From Dactylorhiza incarnata (taxonomy: Eukaryota; Streptophyta; Magnoliopsida; Asparagales; Orchidaceae), in the NCBI GenBank assembly GCA_033032865.1, contig JAWHQI010000263.1, positions 2,108,001-2,172,000 on the forward strand: DNA of 64,000 nt, read 5' to 3'. Under the pieces are notes generated by a model. That model did no database searches. It was not told the origin of the DNA and saw only the letters and a list, made by a program, of their open reading frames with translations. The position numbers were made by a program, and so were the translations under genes. Below are positions 54,876-64,000 of this stretch, piece after piece; the stretch's first letter is position 1, and each line of letters begins with the position of its first letter.

Positions 54876-55980
54876 TTAGGTGCCTATGATGGTCTCCAGT
54901 TCGCATGGGGAAATCAAGCTGATTGTGAGATCCGCTGGAATTGTGGTTTTGATGTTGTGATTTTCTATCACCCGCTTGAATCGGGACACATGAAAAATCA
55001 GATGTATGCGGCTTTGGGGCGGTAGTTCGAATAGGAAGGCCATCTCATTATGCTGCCTACAATAGAAAAAGGTCGTAGTAATGGGCCGATAGCTTAGAGA
55101 GGACACGACGCCAATGATTTGGCAATGTGGAGGAGCTTCACGAACAACTTGTTGCTCATATCAAATAAAAGGTGTCTGCGTTGCATATTGGCCTATAAAG
55201 CCATCTGGGCATATTGAAGGCGAAACTTCAGCTGGTGCAAGATCTCATCACAATCTTGGAGCTAGTGGGCAAAGCTCTCCACCTATTGCTTTTCTGGTAA
55301 TTGTTGTGTTAAGGTGGTAAGGGGTAGTCGTAGGCTGGCTAGAAAGAAGTGGTATTGGCTGCCATATGAAAGGTGTTATTGTATGAATACTCTGCTCGGT
55401 GGAGCCAAGCAGCCCACTTCAGGTGTGTTCACACGCGAAACATTGAAGTTATTTCTCCAAGTTGCGATTGAGTACCTCTATTTACCCATCACCCTGCGGG
55501 TGGTACGCGATGCTCATGTGAAATGTGATTCCCTGAAGTTTGAATAGAACTTACCAGAAGGCACTCATAAAATAGGCTCTCGATCGCTGACAATGGAGCG
55601 ATGGAAAACCGGGAAGTCGCGCAATCCCATGTACAACTGCAGTTGTGACAGACTGCAGTGAAATGATAGGTGAGAGGAATGGAGGGCCCATACTTTGAGA
55701 GGTAGTCCACCATAATAAAGATGCAATTGTAATCAATGGATTTGTGTAGCTTGATGATGAAGGCCATGGAAATACCTTTCCAAATGAGCTCTGGTATTGG
55801 TAGTGGCTGCATAAGGTCCATGGGAAAAACAATTTCATGTTCGGTGAAGATGAGGTAGGATACCGTGAAATGCTCCACATTGCGAAGCATATCATGTCGG
55901 TAAAGCGATGCTGCGATATGTTGGTAGGTGGGGAAGACAACCACATGGCATGCGGTTAGGGTGGAATGAAATTCAACCAA
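54876..55980 (-). pseudogene. Ty3/gypsy integrase remnant
   Basis: The minus strand contains LMQPLPIPELIWKGISMAFI, SIDYNCIFIMVDYLSKYG and FYECLLVSSI / FMSAFW (integrase core; the usual VVVDRLSKY is altered). Further downstream is the end domain LPPQSRIHLIFHVSRFKRVI. Stops and frame changes are frequent. RT and RNase H are largely deleted. Confidence 0.8.
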
Positions 55981-56360
55981 TAAGCGTGAATTGTATCCTA
56001 AGGTTTGGGGGGGGGGGGAGTACTAGGTGACCTTGATGGTGGAGTGGACCCCCCATTAAGATAGAATATGGGGTAAGCGACTGTGTCGACAGAAATGGGT
56101 TATCGTGTGGAACGAAGGTGTAGGTCGGCCTCCACCACCTATTGGATGGAGTTGATGTCTGCCCACAAGGACGGAGAAACATCCATGAGTGTTGGCGGCT
56201 CGAACTGTTGCGATAAAACTTTAGTTGATTATTTTTTCGTGTCTTCAATTCAACTATGAATTCATAGCCCCGATAACTTTGCCACCAACACTTGATAAGC
56301 TGTTAAAATCTTTTGGCTAGGTAAGTATCAAAGACTGTGGTGGTCTGTGTTGTGAAGTAT

Positions 56361-56784
56361 CTACCTAGGAGATGCGAGCGTTAATATTGAATTGCCAAGA
56401 CTAGCCATCAATGCTGGAGAATGCTCGACTGAAGTAAGTGATGGGTCAACCGTTCTGCATGAGCATTGCACTGATGCAATGGTTTGAGGTTGGGTAGAGG
56501 GAATTGTGGGTTTGCGATGAGGAGAGAGATTTGCGGTAATTGCTCGATGGACGAACTGCAAATTCTGCTTCAACCAAGAGAGTGATGTTCGTCGCTTGAT
56601 TGATGGCAGTGGGGTTGAGGTAGTGGAGGTGGGCACAAATGTGCAGTTGTGTGTTAGGCATGATGCAGATTGTCGTAGCCAATGGACCCAATATAGGGTT
56701 ACACCTTTCATACTGTTGAGTGCCATGGAGATTCGTTGTCCTTCATATATATTGTGGTTCTCAAAAGCTGCTCGACATAAATAG
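56361..56784 (-). pseudogene. Ty3/gypsy gag remnant (part 1)
   Basis: NIYEGQRISMALNSMKGVTL followed by YWVHWLRQ matches the capsid block of plant gypsy gag (..V..A...M.G.A..W...). The N-terminal part continues beyond the hAT insertion at 58551-59094. Confidence 0.7.
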
Positions 56785-58550
56785 TCATGTAGATGTTGGC
56801 CGACATAACGAACGTATCGGTTTCGTGAAGAAACCACAACGAAATCGATATTATTAAGTCAAAATGTCATTTTTGAAAATATGACATTATATATCCGACA
56901 CATTATTTTTTTAATCTTTATTCTTTTTTATAATTCCTATTACTAATAATTACTATTATCATCTCGAGCTCGTCCTGACCTATCTATCCTTATCTTTTGC
57001 TACTGGCTCTCGGCTTTCAAATCTCGACTCTTTTCCTCTCTTAAACCTTCTGACGACTTCGATTGTGGTTTCTCTGATCATCCCCGACATCTGGCGTACA
57101 AAATCTTCTCTCTGCGGTCGATGATCTCCTTTAGTTCTCTTTGCAGTTTTTGTGGCAGCTCTGGTTCTCTGATTCTCTCTGGTTTCCGCTCTCTCCTCTC
57201 ATTCTTTGTCGTCGAAAGCACCATGAGTTTTTTTAATGGCCTAGCTGCTGTGAATGTGGTGATTATCTTTACCTATTTGGTTTCTTAAACATCACGCTAT
57301 AGTTGTGAATCCTCTGTGAATGTAATTGTGAATGAAGGCATAATCTTCATTACTATTTTTTGCTTCTATTTTCTGACCCGACCCACTGAAATGCTGCTCC
57401 TCTTCTATCGGGTATTTGTATGTCATATTTTTTTTCTTCTGATATGGTTATTCTTCTGAGAGGCTTAAGGAATAAAAACTATATTATTTACAGTTTGCAA
57501 TGCATATTTAATAAATAAGAGTTCTATAGTTTACACTGCATTTAAGAAATAAAAATTCTATGGTGGCACTACATTTAAAAAATAAGAATTCTATGGTGCT
57601 TCTTGTAGCCGTCCAGGAAGTGCTTTTTCCTTTTTGCCTTCATACATGTTGTCGGCTAATAGAATCTATAACTTACATGCACTTACATAATGGCGCTTCT
57701 TGTATATTTATTTTTTATTGGACGATTGCCATCCATCCTCAAACAGTCAACAAACACATTCAAGTTACTCGCTTCAATATTTATATAAACCTTTGTGTTT
57801 ATTATGCTGATTATAATCATTAAGTCATGTATATTGTGTAACTTATTTATAAAATTTATATATACATATAACATATATTGTGTGTACACATATTTACATA
57901 TATATATATATCTTTACAATATTAAAAGGGAAAAGTTGCCTTTGGTTAATCATTCAAAATTGCCAAATATAGCCTTATTGTTTTCATCCAATGACCTAAC
58001 ATATATTATAATTTATTAAAAAAAAATACAATGCCCATCTAAGTAATTACACTCTATTTTCAAATTAAAAGTAATGATGAAAATCCATAAAATTGAAAAA
58101 GGTTAATAGAGCTCCTATACCTACTATGGTAGGCTATCATTAGACATGTCAACTTTATTAAAGTTGATTTGAAAAGTAACGATGAAAGCCAATTAATTTA
58201 ATTTATAAAAGTAATGATGAAAATTTAATAATATATGAATAATGATGAAGGTTTTTTAACAAAAATCGAAAAATGGTGTATAACTATTTTCCACATTAAT
58301 TAAGTAATAATGTGTTTATTTTAAACTGCATTAATTAATTGATAGGGGCGGAGCCCCGTGCCTGTTGCGGTCGGGGTACTGTCATAGTTGGGGTACTGTC
58401 GCAGTTGGCCGTAGGGGCGGAGTCCCGTGTTTGTTACTCGCATATATATAAGTATTAAAATTCGGCATTGTAAAATATCCCTGATATATTTCAAGCAATT
58501 CGACATCCGACATTTCAAACCAAAACTGACATGAATCCAACATCTACAAC
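56785..58550. mobile_element. hAT-type element related to 37082-37739
   Basis: The left end catgtagatgttggccgaca and right end aatccaacatctacaacctt are inverted repeats that share their sequence with the 658-bp element in the Athila-like LTR. Interior motifs atgtcatttttga and atccgaca also match. No transposase was recognised; the rest is AT-rich. A target duplication was not clear. Confidence 0.55.
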
Positions 58551-59094
58551 CTTGGACACTAACTTGCCTATGCGATTGTGTCCTTTGAAGGTGGGCACAT
58601 TGAGACGCTGTTATGGCTGAGGAGCCATTTGGTGGAAGCACGATCCATCTCATATGGATCAATGAAGCTACCTAGGTCGGAGTTCATAGGTTTAGGCATG
58701 ATTGATGATGCTGATGGTGGTTGCGGGGTGCAAGCTCGCTGGAGTTACCAGAGGATGGTGAGTTGTGGCGCTCTGTGAAGCGCTCATCAGCGGCACTAAG
58801 GTGCGATTAAAAGTTTGTCATGAGTTTTTCAATATCTTCGAGGCATTACTCTTACCGGTCAAGGGCATGCAACTAGTGGTTGGCCACAGAAGTTGTGGCA
58901 AAGAATCGGATCATGAATGGATGGTCTTGGGAAAGTGTCGTTGGGTGGTACGGAACGACACAAAAGATGGCTTGCAAATGACACAGGACGCACGCAATGA
59001 GGTGTCAAACAATGCGATTGGCCTTGAGGCTGGCGGCGACGGGATGAGGTGCTCCGGAGACTACAACTACAGTGAACAAAGGGGCAGGGTTGGA
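58551..59094 (-). pseudogene. Ty3/gypsy gag remnant (part 2)
   Basis: N-terminal gag-like minus-strand reading containing MNSDLGSFIDPYEMDRASTK and LLSHNSVSMCPPSKDTIA. No clear domain. It is assigned by position between the right LTR and the capsid block. Confidence 0.35.
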
Positions 59095-59439
59095 CCAATG
59101 TTAAGTATAATCGAGATTGGGTAGATCAACATGCTTCCAACATCATGAGGAGACACACAGATGGCCCAAGGCTCAATCATTTTCTTTCAACCTTGATAAC
59201 CCCTAAAGAATATATCATGGAGTAATTTTAGTTCTAAGTCGCTTAGACCCATTTAATCAATTACACAAAAATAGAGGAAAGACTAATGAAAGCATACCAT
59301 AAGATAAAATGGCGTCAATCAGGCTGCCTCACTCATGATTTTTAACCGCTAGGAGTAGATATGTTAAAATCGATTCCATTTTTCATTGTTGGAACCCGCC
59401 ATATTAGAGAATTTCAATGCTAAACTCAATTAACAAGGA

Positions 59440-60661
59440 AGATGAACTAAAGAGTGTAGACTCTAAAAAAGGTAAAGTCACCAGAGGTGGGAGCACACTA
59501 AAATGTATAAGAATAACCATGATATTTGTTTTTGATTACGAGGATACCTTAAAAGAGACTTAATGGTTTTTTTAAGTAGTTTATCAGGAAATAATCTTTG
59601 AACAAAGGATGCGCACCCAGTAAATTCAGGAGATAACTGGCGGTCCTAAATGTTGGATACTAGACACTGCCATATTTCCTCTTCAGGAAAATACAAAGGA
59701 ATCTGGTGATGTAGAGCGGATGAGGGAATGTGATTTATAAGATGACATATTGTCAACATTACATCATCTTAAAATTGAGACGAAACATGCATATGAAGAC
59801 TGCATTAACCAAGCGTTTGCGTTTAACAACCCCATTTTGTTGGGGTGTGTGAGAACAAGTGGAATGGTGAAATCATACCCTAAGATGACAATGATTTGAT
59901 TGATTTGTGAAAATATTTGTGAGCATTATCTGATCGAAGGATACGAGTTGATATACAAAATTGAGTTCTTATTTAAGCTCAAAAGTTTGGAAAATATTAC
60001 ACAATTCACTACATCCTTAAGAAGAATCAACCATGTTAGCTTAGAATAGTCATCAATAAAAGTGGCAAGATGATGAAAGCCAAAATTTGATACAACTCTG
60101 GCAAGACCCCACACATCTAAAAGAATTACAGAAAAAGATGCATAGGAACATTTATTGAAACTATTGGGAAATGAGGTACGATGGTGTTTAGCAATTGGCA
60201 ACAATCGCAGGATAGACTCCTCAGATGAGATAAAGAATGAACCATTTTTTGTAAACTCTGTAACCTGAATGTCTTAACTGACCGTTAATATATTAACTTA
60301 TGACAATAAGAGTAGTCAATGGAGAGAACATTCCACAAGATGGCACACACCTATGATTTACACCTATATCAATTACTCGTCTGATCTTCAAATTCTGAAT
60401 GCATACAGATGAATTGATTAATGTTGCAATACAATTGTAGTGTTGAATAAATTTATGAAGGTCAAATTGAAATGAATTTTTCGAAGAAAAACATTCGTAG
60501 AGGTAAAGATGGTGAGGTTGTGCACTACCAATGCCTTGAACTAGACCGAACTTTGACTCTTCTCTAATCGAGTTCTCAACATCCAAATTAGGGGTTGGTT
60601 GTTGGTTGGTTTGATAGTATGTCAAGATGAAATGAGAGAATTGGTATCTCTCTTCCTTCAT
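59440..60661 (-). pseudogene. Ty1/copia integrase and protease-region fragment
   Basis: Minus-strand blocks: an integrase stretch LPIAKHHRTSFPNSFNKCSY, then LLDVWGLARVVSNFGFHHLA and TFIDDYSKLTWLILLKD; then RILRSDNAHKYF, and ACHLINRMP-like sequence (TICHLINHIPSSAL). Upstream, 60661-60293 fits the region between gag and integrase. Many stops. No LTRs could be assigned. It lies directly before TBL exon 2. Confidence 0.75.
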
Positions 60662-60862
60662 GTAGGTATATTTGACACTTATATTTGAGATTCCTTAATC
60701 TACTTTTTTGCATTTATGTTTTGTCAGCAGCAGATGTTCTAAACAAATACTATTTACTTTTTGCAAATGATTTGGACCTGTTTATCTGTTTCTATTTAGT
60801 TATATCTTTTTGGCATTTTCTCTTGACTGCTTGTTAATCTTCGATCACATGTTTCACAATAG

Positions 60863-61021
60863 GGGCTGCTATTTCCAGGTTGGAGGCTCGCTGAAGCTTG
60901 GCATGCCCATAACTTCTGCATTCAGGATGGCATTGGAGACCTGGGCATCATGGGTTGAATCTATGATCAACACTAATAAGACACACGTCTTCTTCAGGAC
61001 TTTTGAGCCTTCCCATTGGAG
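60863..61021 (+). CDS. TBL10: TBL10-type O-acetyltransferase, exon 2
   Basis: The 159-nt exon encodes GCYFQVGGSLKLGMPITSAF, RMALETWASWVESMINTNKT and HVFFRTFEPSHW, the TBL block that directly follows the end of exon 1. The acceptor is ttcacaatag and the donor is ggag|GTACAT. The phase (1 + 156 + 2 nt) fits exon 1 and predicts a Ser codon at the next junction (EPSHWS, as in TBL proteins). No stop or frameshift. The remaining exon, with the conserved DxxH segment and C-terminus, is not in the window. Confidence 0.93.
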
Positions 61022-61085
61022 GTACATCTGTTACATAAGCAAATTAAATTCCTTGAACTGGTAGAACATGCCTGATAAATCCAAT

Positions 61086-61268
61086 TGTGAGAATTTGAAA
61101 CATTGAATATTTATTTCAAAAAAATTCTAAATATTACATGAGTGCTCTGCTCTTCATATAAAGTAGAGGAAGAAGAAGAATTTATATTTGGAGATGTGAG
61201 ACGAAATACAAGAAAGAGAAAATGTACAATAGACCTCTTTTTTGGACTTTTAACTTTGGGCTTTAACA
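61086..61268 (-). repeat. 3' LTR of the copia element at the window end
   Basis: On the minus strand a polypurine tract (ctttaggggaag) is followed by TGTTAAAGCCCAAAG, and the likely end is ..caaattctcaca, giving 183 bp with TG..CA. It lies 64 bp after the TBL exon 2 donor. Confidence 0.7.
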
Positions 61269-61289
61269 CTTCCCCTAAAGCTGGAGCAT

Positions 61290-64000
61290 ATATATCGATC
61301 ATTCCCAACTTGACACAAATATCTGAAAAAGAGGAAGAAAGGTTTGGGGAAGACGTCGACAACCTTTGTCTGAAGGAACAAACAGAGTGCATATTTGTTT
61401 TTTGATAATTTCTTCTCTGATGAAGTGACAATATGTTTTTTTCATGAAACATTGGATTTTTAGATATGTAGACGATAACTTTATTATCACAAAACATCGG
61501 TAGAGGATAATCGTAGATCTCTTCCAAGTCTTTTAGAAGTGTTCTCAACCACTTCAATTCACAAGCAGTCTGAACCATGCTTCTGTATTCAGCTTCGACA
61601 CTTGACCTGGACACTACTGCTTGTTTATTGCTTTTCCATATGACCAGATTTCCCCCGACATATGTGCAGAATCCAGAAGTGGATTTTCGATCTCCTTTAT
61701 CATTTGCATAGCTTGCATCAGAGTATGCGTTAATGCGTAGATGATTGTTTCTTTGAAACATCAGTACTTTTCCTGGAGACCCTTTGATTTATTCTAATAT
61801 TTTTAAAGCAACTTGCAGAGGGAGCCTGCATGAATTGACTGACCCTCCCTACAACATAAGAGATGCCAGATCTGGTTACAGTAAGATAGATGAGTTTACC
61901 GATCAAACACATGTATCGAGTAATATCTTGTAGGAGAGGGGATGTATGATCCTAAGTTATGAAGGCGCGCGCCTGAGGCACCGGGCGCACCCCGTTGCGC
62001 CCCGGCAAGGCTTAGGCGGGCGATGTGCCTGTGGTGCGCCAAGGCGCACCTAGGCGCCCAATTCGCAGAATTTCAGCGAATTGGGCACCCAAATCGCTGA
62101 TTTTCCATGAATTGGGTGCCCAATTCATTAATTTTATTTTTTTCTCCATTTTTGCGCCTCACGTGCCTCAGGCGCGCGCCTGCGCCTTGCGTCTAGGCTC
62201 CAGGGTCCCTTTGCGCCTCGATGCGCCTTGTGCCTTTAATAACATAGGTATCATCCCAAAGTTTGTCAGTGCTCATAGACATGAGATTCCGAGCAGGTTT
62301 CGTTCCAAGGAGACTTACTTCACTGAGTAGATCTAGGGCATACTTGCACTGAGAGAGAACTACATATTTATTGCGTCTCGCAATTTCAATTCCCAAGAAG
62401 TATCTTGGAGGGCCCATATCTTTGGTAACAAAATACTCCCGATGATGTTTCTTAGTTTTCTCTATTCTATAAGAGTCAATTTCCAGTAAGAAGAATGTCA
62501 TCAACGTAGGCAAAAAGAATAACCAGGTCACAATTGGTTTTCCGTATAAAGAGAGAGTGATCATCATTACTTTTGGAGAAACCAATGGTAGAGTCGATCT
62601 GGCTGAATTTGTCAAACCATGCACGAGAGCTTTGTTTGAGACCATAGATGGCCTTCCGACTTGCACACCTGAGACTTCCCCTGAGCAACATAACTAGGAG
62701 GTTGCTCTACATAGACTTCTTCGTGTAAGGCACACAGACATTTTAGACATCAAGCTGAGACATTTGTCAATTCCGTCTGACAACGACGGAGAAGAGGACC
62801 TGGATAGTATAAATACGGGCAATCAAAGAGGAAGTGTCAAAGAAATCAACACCATATGTCTGGGTGAACCCCTTGTCAACTAGCCGAGCCTTGTAGCCAT
62901 CCACAGTGTCGTTTGAGAGAAACTTGATAAAAAAGACCCAACGACAATTGACAACATCTTCCCCAGATGGAGCAGAGACAAGAGTCCAGGTTTCCGTGAT
63001 TTTAATGCATATATTTCCTCATTCATGACCGATTTCCATTTAGGTATACAAAGAACTTCCTCATGTGTAGTAGAAACGGTGGTGGTAGAGAGTGCCCAGG
63101 CAAACTTACTGCAAGTAGAACCAAGATTGGCATAGGAGACAACATTAGTAAGAGGATGTTGGGTGCTCCCCCTTACCCCTTTGCCCAAAGCAATGTGAAG
63201 ATCCAAGTTTGAGACTACTGAGGTGTGGGAACCTTTCGAAGAGGAGAGCGCTTGCCTGGGAGCTGTCGACGGGGACTCAGAAGTGGAAGGAGCGAGGATA
63301 GGTGGGGAAGCAGGTCGTCGATGATAATGATATGAAAATGGTGAAAATTGGAGGGGCATGTGTCGGAGTTGGGGTCGGCTGCGCGATATCTGGGGAAAGG
63401 GCATGAATGATTGTGAACGATGAAAAGAGGTGGGGAAGGAGAGTTGGTAGAGAAAGAAGGATTGTTCTCAAGAGTAAGAGTCCCACCGTCCTTAGAAAGG
63501 TAAGGGGTAGACTCAAAAAATGTGATGTCAGCGGAGACGTATTGACGTTTGATGATAGGGTCAAAACAACGATATCTATTTGAGTTGGAGTACCCCACAT
63601 TTGGTGGCGCAAGCGGAGAGTTTATCGTGACAAGATGCATGAGTGTGGACATAAGCTGTATAATCAAATACACGCGGGGTGAGGGGAAAAGGTGTACCGG
63701 TTGGATATAGAAGGGAGAAAAGGGTCTTGACCCGAAGGCTAGAAGAGGGTAAACGGTTAAAATGAGAAAACATGAAATGAGAACCACATGACCCCAATAG
63801 GAGCGGTGAACATTCATCTGACATAGGAGTCTGAATAACATTGAAGAGATGACAATTTTTCCTTTCGACCACCATTGGGACGTGTGCACACAACTTATCT
63901 AATGAAAAGTACCATTGGAGGTGCAGAAAGATAAGAATTGCTAGCTCGTGTATTCCTTCACATTATCTGCTCATAGAATTTTGAGCGACATATCAAACTG
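61290..64000 (-). pseudogene. Ty1/copia pol (continues past the window)
   Basis: Minus-strand order from the right edge: integrase (VPMVVERKNCHLF), the C-terminal linker (SNRYRCFDPIIKRQYVSADI, TFFESTPYLSKDG), reverse transcriptase (AIYGLKQSSRAWFDKF, FAYVDDILLTG, PRYFLGIEIARRNKYVVLSQ), then, after a hAT-MITE insertion, LIGKLIYLTVTRSGISYVVG. RNase H follows (INAYSDASYANDKGDRKSTS, SRSSVEAEYRSMVQTACELK). Frames change repeatedly, so the copy is inactive. It sits in the second TBL intron, and its 5' LTR lies beyond the window. Confidence 0.9.
61954..62249. mobile_element. 296-bp hAT-type MITE
   Basis: The ends aagttatgaaggcgcg and gcctttaataacataggt are inverted repeats. The interior is ggcg/cgcc-rich (gcgcctgaggcaccgggcgc). 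The flanks atgatcct (61946-61953) and atcatccc (62250-62257) form an 8-bp duplication with two changes. It interrupts copia RT between KLWDD and HTSPLLQD. Confidence 0.8.

Larger units (their letters stand above)
54395..59425 (-). mobile_element. Ty3/gypsy element with diverged LTRs
   Basis: The segments about 54395-54740 and 59095-59425 are diverged copies: tgataacc(t/c)..aa.gcatatatcat, taattttagt(t/c)ctaag, accatt-aatc-a-ttacac and gctaggagtagat.tgttaaa can be aligned, both ending near ggacccg(t/c)(t/c)atatta. They lie as LTRs around gag and pol remnants on the minus strand. LTR borders are approximate. A hAT-type element at 56785-58550 splits gag. Confidence 0.6.
32961..60862 (+). other. 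TBL10: 27.9 kb TBL intron packed with transposable elements
   Basis: Donor gatgt|GTAAGT and acceptor ttcacaatAG|g. Exon 1 ends with two bases of a codon and exon 2 supplies the third, giving ...KLFDV-GCYFQVGG..., the continuous TBL sequence. Everything between is repeats: MITE, hAT elements, an Athila-like LTR, copia and gypsy elements, a LARD-type element and the composite hAT/CACTA element. Confidence 0.85.

Overview
The window is nuclear DNA from a flowering plant, most likely a eudicot. It holds parts of two host genes with plant-type introns (GT..AG), a tRNA-derived SINE resembling the plant Au family, Ty1/copia and Ty3/gypsy elements, and hAT, Mutator-like and Tourist-like DNA elements. 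No species can be named from the sequence. There is no prokaryotic operon, CRISPR array or organellar gene cluster.

Host genes. (1) SEUSS (SEU), a LIM-domain-binding transcriptional co-repressor, lies on the minus strand. Its first six coding exons (14472 down to 12119) carry the Q-rich N-terminus and the front of the LDB domain. The remaining exons are not in the window, so the gene either continues across more than 12 kb of intron beyond position 1 or is truncated. (2) A TRICHOME BIREFRINGENCE-LIKE (TBL10-type) polysaccharide O-acetyltransferase gene lies on the plus strand. Exon 1 is at 32149-32960 and exon 2 at 60863-61021. The splice sites and codon phases match exactly across a 27.9 kb intron filled with nested transposable elements. 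A third exon must lie beyond the window.

Layout. 1-5.5 kb: a broken Ty3/gypsy element (RT, protease, gag on the minus strand) split by LTR-like sequence of another gypsy family. 5.5-12.1 kb: AT-rich sequence, probably SEU intron, with a gag fragment interrupted by a SINE. 12.1-15.4 kb: SEU and its leader. 15.6-16.2 kb: three MITEs close together upstream of SEU. 17.3-18.8 kb: a TRIM with three LTRs. 19.9-23.3 kb: a 5'-truncated copia element with its 3' LTR. 24.25-31.63 kb: a degenerate Mutator-like element with a FAR1-type transposase pseudogene and a triplicated internal segment. 31.6-33.0 kb: TBL leader and exon 1. 33.0-60.9 kb: the TBL intron. It contains a deleted hAT element, an Athila-like LTR with a hAT insertion, a copia element with short LTRs (39873-51820), a 2.1 kb non-autonomous LTR element (52172-54321), a gypsy element with diverged LTRs (about 54.4-59.4 kb) split by another hAT-type element, and copia fragments. 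61.1 kb to the end: another copia element, in the second TBL intron.

The most unusual object is a 7.1 kb element (43345-50426) inserted in the zinc knuckle of the short-LTR copia element. It has hAT-style ends and a complete four-exon hAT transposase gene (799 codons). It also carries a second gene of the type found in CACTA transposons: a Transposase_24 domain followed by a Ulp1/C48 protease domain, 12 exons, with one 1-nt frameshift. Both ends carry long CACTA-style subterminal palindromes. It looks like a chimeric hAT/CACTA transposon. The nesting order, oldest to youngest, reads: TBL intron, old copia fragment, short-LTR copia, composite DNA element.
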